From Burkholderiales bacterium (GTDB taxonomy: Bacteria; Pseudomonadota; Gammaproteobacteria; Burkholderiales; SG8-41): a stretch of DNA of 5,789 nucleotides. The translations under genes and the position numbers were made by a program. The stretch is taken from assembly GCA_005800795.1 (NCBI GenBank), contig SYEN01000339.1, positions 1 through 5,789 of the forward strand, given 5' to 3'. The notes beneath the pieces were generated by a model, which was given only the letters and a program-made list of their open reading frames with translations, was not told the origin of the DNA and ran no database searches. Positions 4,900-5,789 of this stretch are shown piece by piece. The number at the start of each line of letters is the position of its first letter. Position 1 is the stretch's first letter.

Positions 4900-5789
4900 T
4901 TATAAGTCATCAAATAGCGGCAATGCCTGCGGCCGTGGCGCTCGTGGCTGCCTGGGCGTGGCGGGCCCCGCCAACACCGTACCCGGCTTGCTCAGCGCAC
5001 CCACGCGTACGCCGAGCAGGCGGATACGCCGGTCGAGCGGCACGCGCTTCAGGCACTCGCCTGCCGCACGGCGAATGACAGCAGCGTCGCCCGTGGGCGC
5101 GTCAATGGTTTGGTCGCGCGTGACGGTTTTGAAATTGTCGTAGCGCAGCTTTAAACCGATGGTCTTGCCGACCACGCCTTTGCGCTTCAAGTCTTCTGCC
5201 ACGCGCACGCACAAGTTGGTGAAAATGGCCGACAATTTCTCGCGGTCGCGCACCGCGTGCAAATCGTCTTCAAAGGTGGTTTCGCGGCTGATGGATTTGG
5301 GTTCGCTAAACGTTTTCACCACGCGCTCATCGCGCCCGTGCGCCGCGTCCAGCATCCACGCGCCGTAGTTCCTGCCAAAGTGTTCCACCAGAAAAGCGGG
5401 ATTGCTGCGGGCGAGTTCGCCAACGCTGTGAATGCCCAATGCGTCCAGTTTCGCCGCCGCCTTCGGGCCGATGCCGTTGATCTTGCGCGCGGGCAACGGC
5501 CAGATACGCTCGGGAATATCTTCCATACCGAGCACCGTGATGCCGCCGGGCTTGTGCAGATCAGAGGCGATTTTCGACAACAGCTTGTTGGGCGTGACAC
5601 CGATGGAGCACGATAGCCCTGTGGCTTCATGCACCGCTGTTTGCAATTGCAACGCCACTTCGCGGGCGCGCGGCCATGCGCCATCGCCCACGAGCCCGGT
5701 GAGATCGATATAAATCTCGTCGATACCGCGATCTTCCACCAGCGGCGCGATGGCGCGCACCGCCTGTTTGAACAAGCGTGAAAAATGCC
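4900..5789 (-). CDS. dinB: DNA polymerase IV (Y-family, DinB), 5' end outside the window
   Basis: The 295 visible residues are the C-terminal part of a Y-family translesion polymerase, which copies past damaged bases in the cytoplasm. Roughly 80-90 N-terminal residues are missing, including the first metal-binding aspartate. Seen in order are IDEIYIDLTG (the catalytic Asp-Glu pair of the palm), SCSIGVTPNKLLSKIASDLH (fingers/palm), a helix-hairpin-helix thumb segment NGIGPKAAAKLDALGI, the little-finger start EPKSISRETTFEDDL, and a tail ending QALPLFDDL that resembles a beta-clamp binding peptide. The residue before IDE is Gly where many homologues have Ser. The frame runs to the window edge, so the TTG at 5773-5775 is not the start. 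It is first in the visible four-gene unit, 24 nt before dinF. SOS control is plausible from the family, but its promoter is not visible. Stop is TAA. Confidence 0.95.
   Translation of the reverse strand, partial: HFSRLFKQAVRAIAPLVEDRGIDEIYIDLTGLVGDGAWPRAREVALQLQTAVHEATGLSCSIGVTPNKLLSKIASDLHKPGGITVLGMEDIPERIWPLPARKINGIGPKAAAKLDALGIHSVGELARSNPAFLVEHFGRNYGAWMLDAAHGRDERVVKTFSEPKSISRETTFEDDLHAVRDREKLSAIFTNLCVRVAEDLKRKGVVGKTIGLKLRYDNFKTVTRDQTIDAPTGDAAVIRRAAGECLKRVPLDRRIRLLGVRVGALSKPGTVLAGPATPRQPRAPRPQALPLFDDL

Noticed and set aside
3859..4905. Plus-strand open frame of 348 codons.
   Set aside because: It is antisense to dinF, with His/Arg/Gln-rich low-complexity composition and no domain signal.
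5773..5775. TTG as the start of the polymerase IV gene.
   Set aside because: The frame stays open to the window edge with residues that fit DinB (HFSR before LFKQAV), so the true start lies outside the window.

Overview
The window looks like chromosomal DNA of a betaproteobacterium, most likely Burkholderiales-like. The reasons are an orphan Bug-family (tripartite tricarboxylate type) periplasmic receptor, a GC-rich coding style in most genes, and the general look of the DinB, DinF and AlkC proteins. TGA is a normal stop here: it ends the GST and MATE genes.

Layout. Positions 1-624 (minus) hold the 5' part of a Dcm-like DNA cytosine-C5 methyltransferase with an N-terminal helix-turn-helix; its 3' part lies beyond position 1. 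The frame is continuous but carries two in-frame TGA codons, both where a glycine is expected. It is also clearly less GC-rich than the rest (124 G/C in positions 1-240, about 52%). Positions 625-770 are a divergent control region with a 7-bp-arm inverted repeat lying over the likely -10 element of the methyltransferase promoter, and a possible extended -10 promoter for the other direction. A glutathione S-transferase-like gene follows (771-1415, plus).

Positions 1434-5789 (minus) hold four genes read in the order dinB (5' end outside the window), dinF-type MATE exporter, Bug-type receptor and AlkC-type DNA glycosylase. The gaps are only 24, 16 and 9 nt, which suggests one transcript. Three of the four fit a DNA-damage theme: translesion polymerase IV, a DinF-family exporter, and an alkylbase glycosylase. 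The receptor is the odd member. The GST faces this unit and ends 18 nt from its last gene.

The observation most worth following is the methyltransferase: two UGA codons at two separate conserved glycine sites in an otherwise intact frame, with an apparently intact operator, promoter and Shine-Dalgarno site. The plain reading is a recently inactivated or mis-sequenced gene; recoding is possible but poorly supported. I saw no tRNA, rRNA, CRISPR array or insertion sequence.
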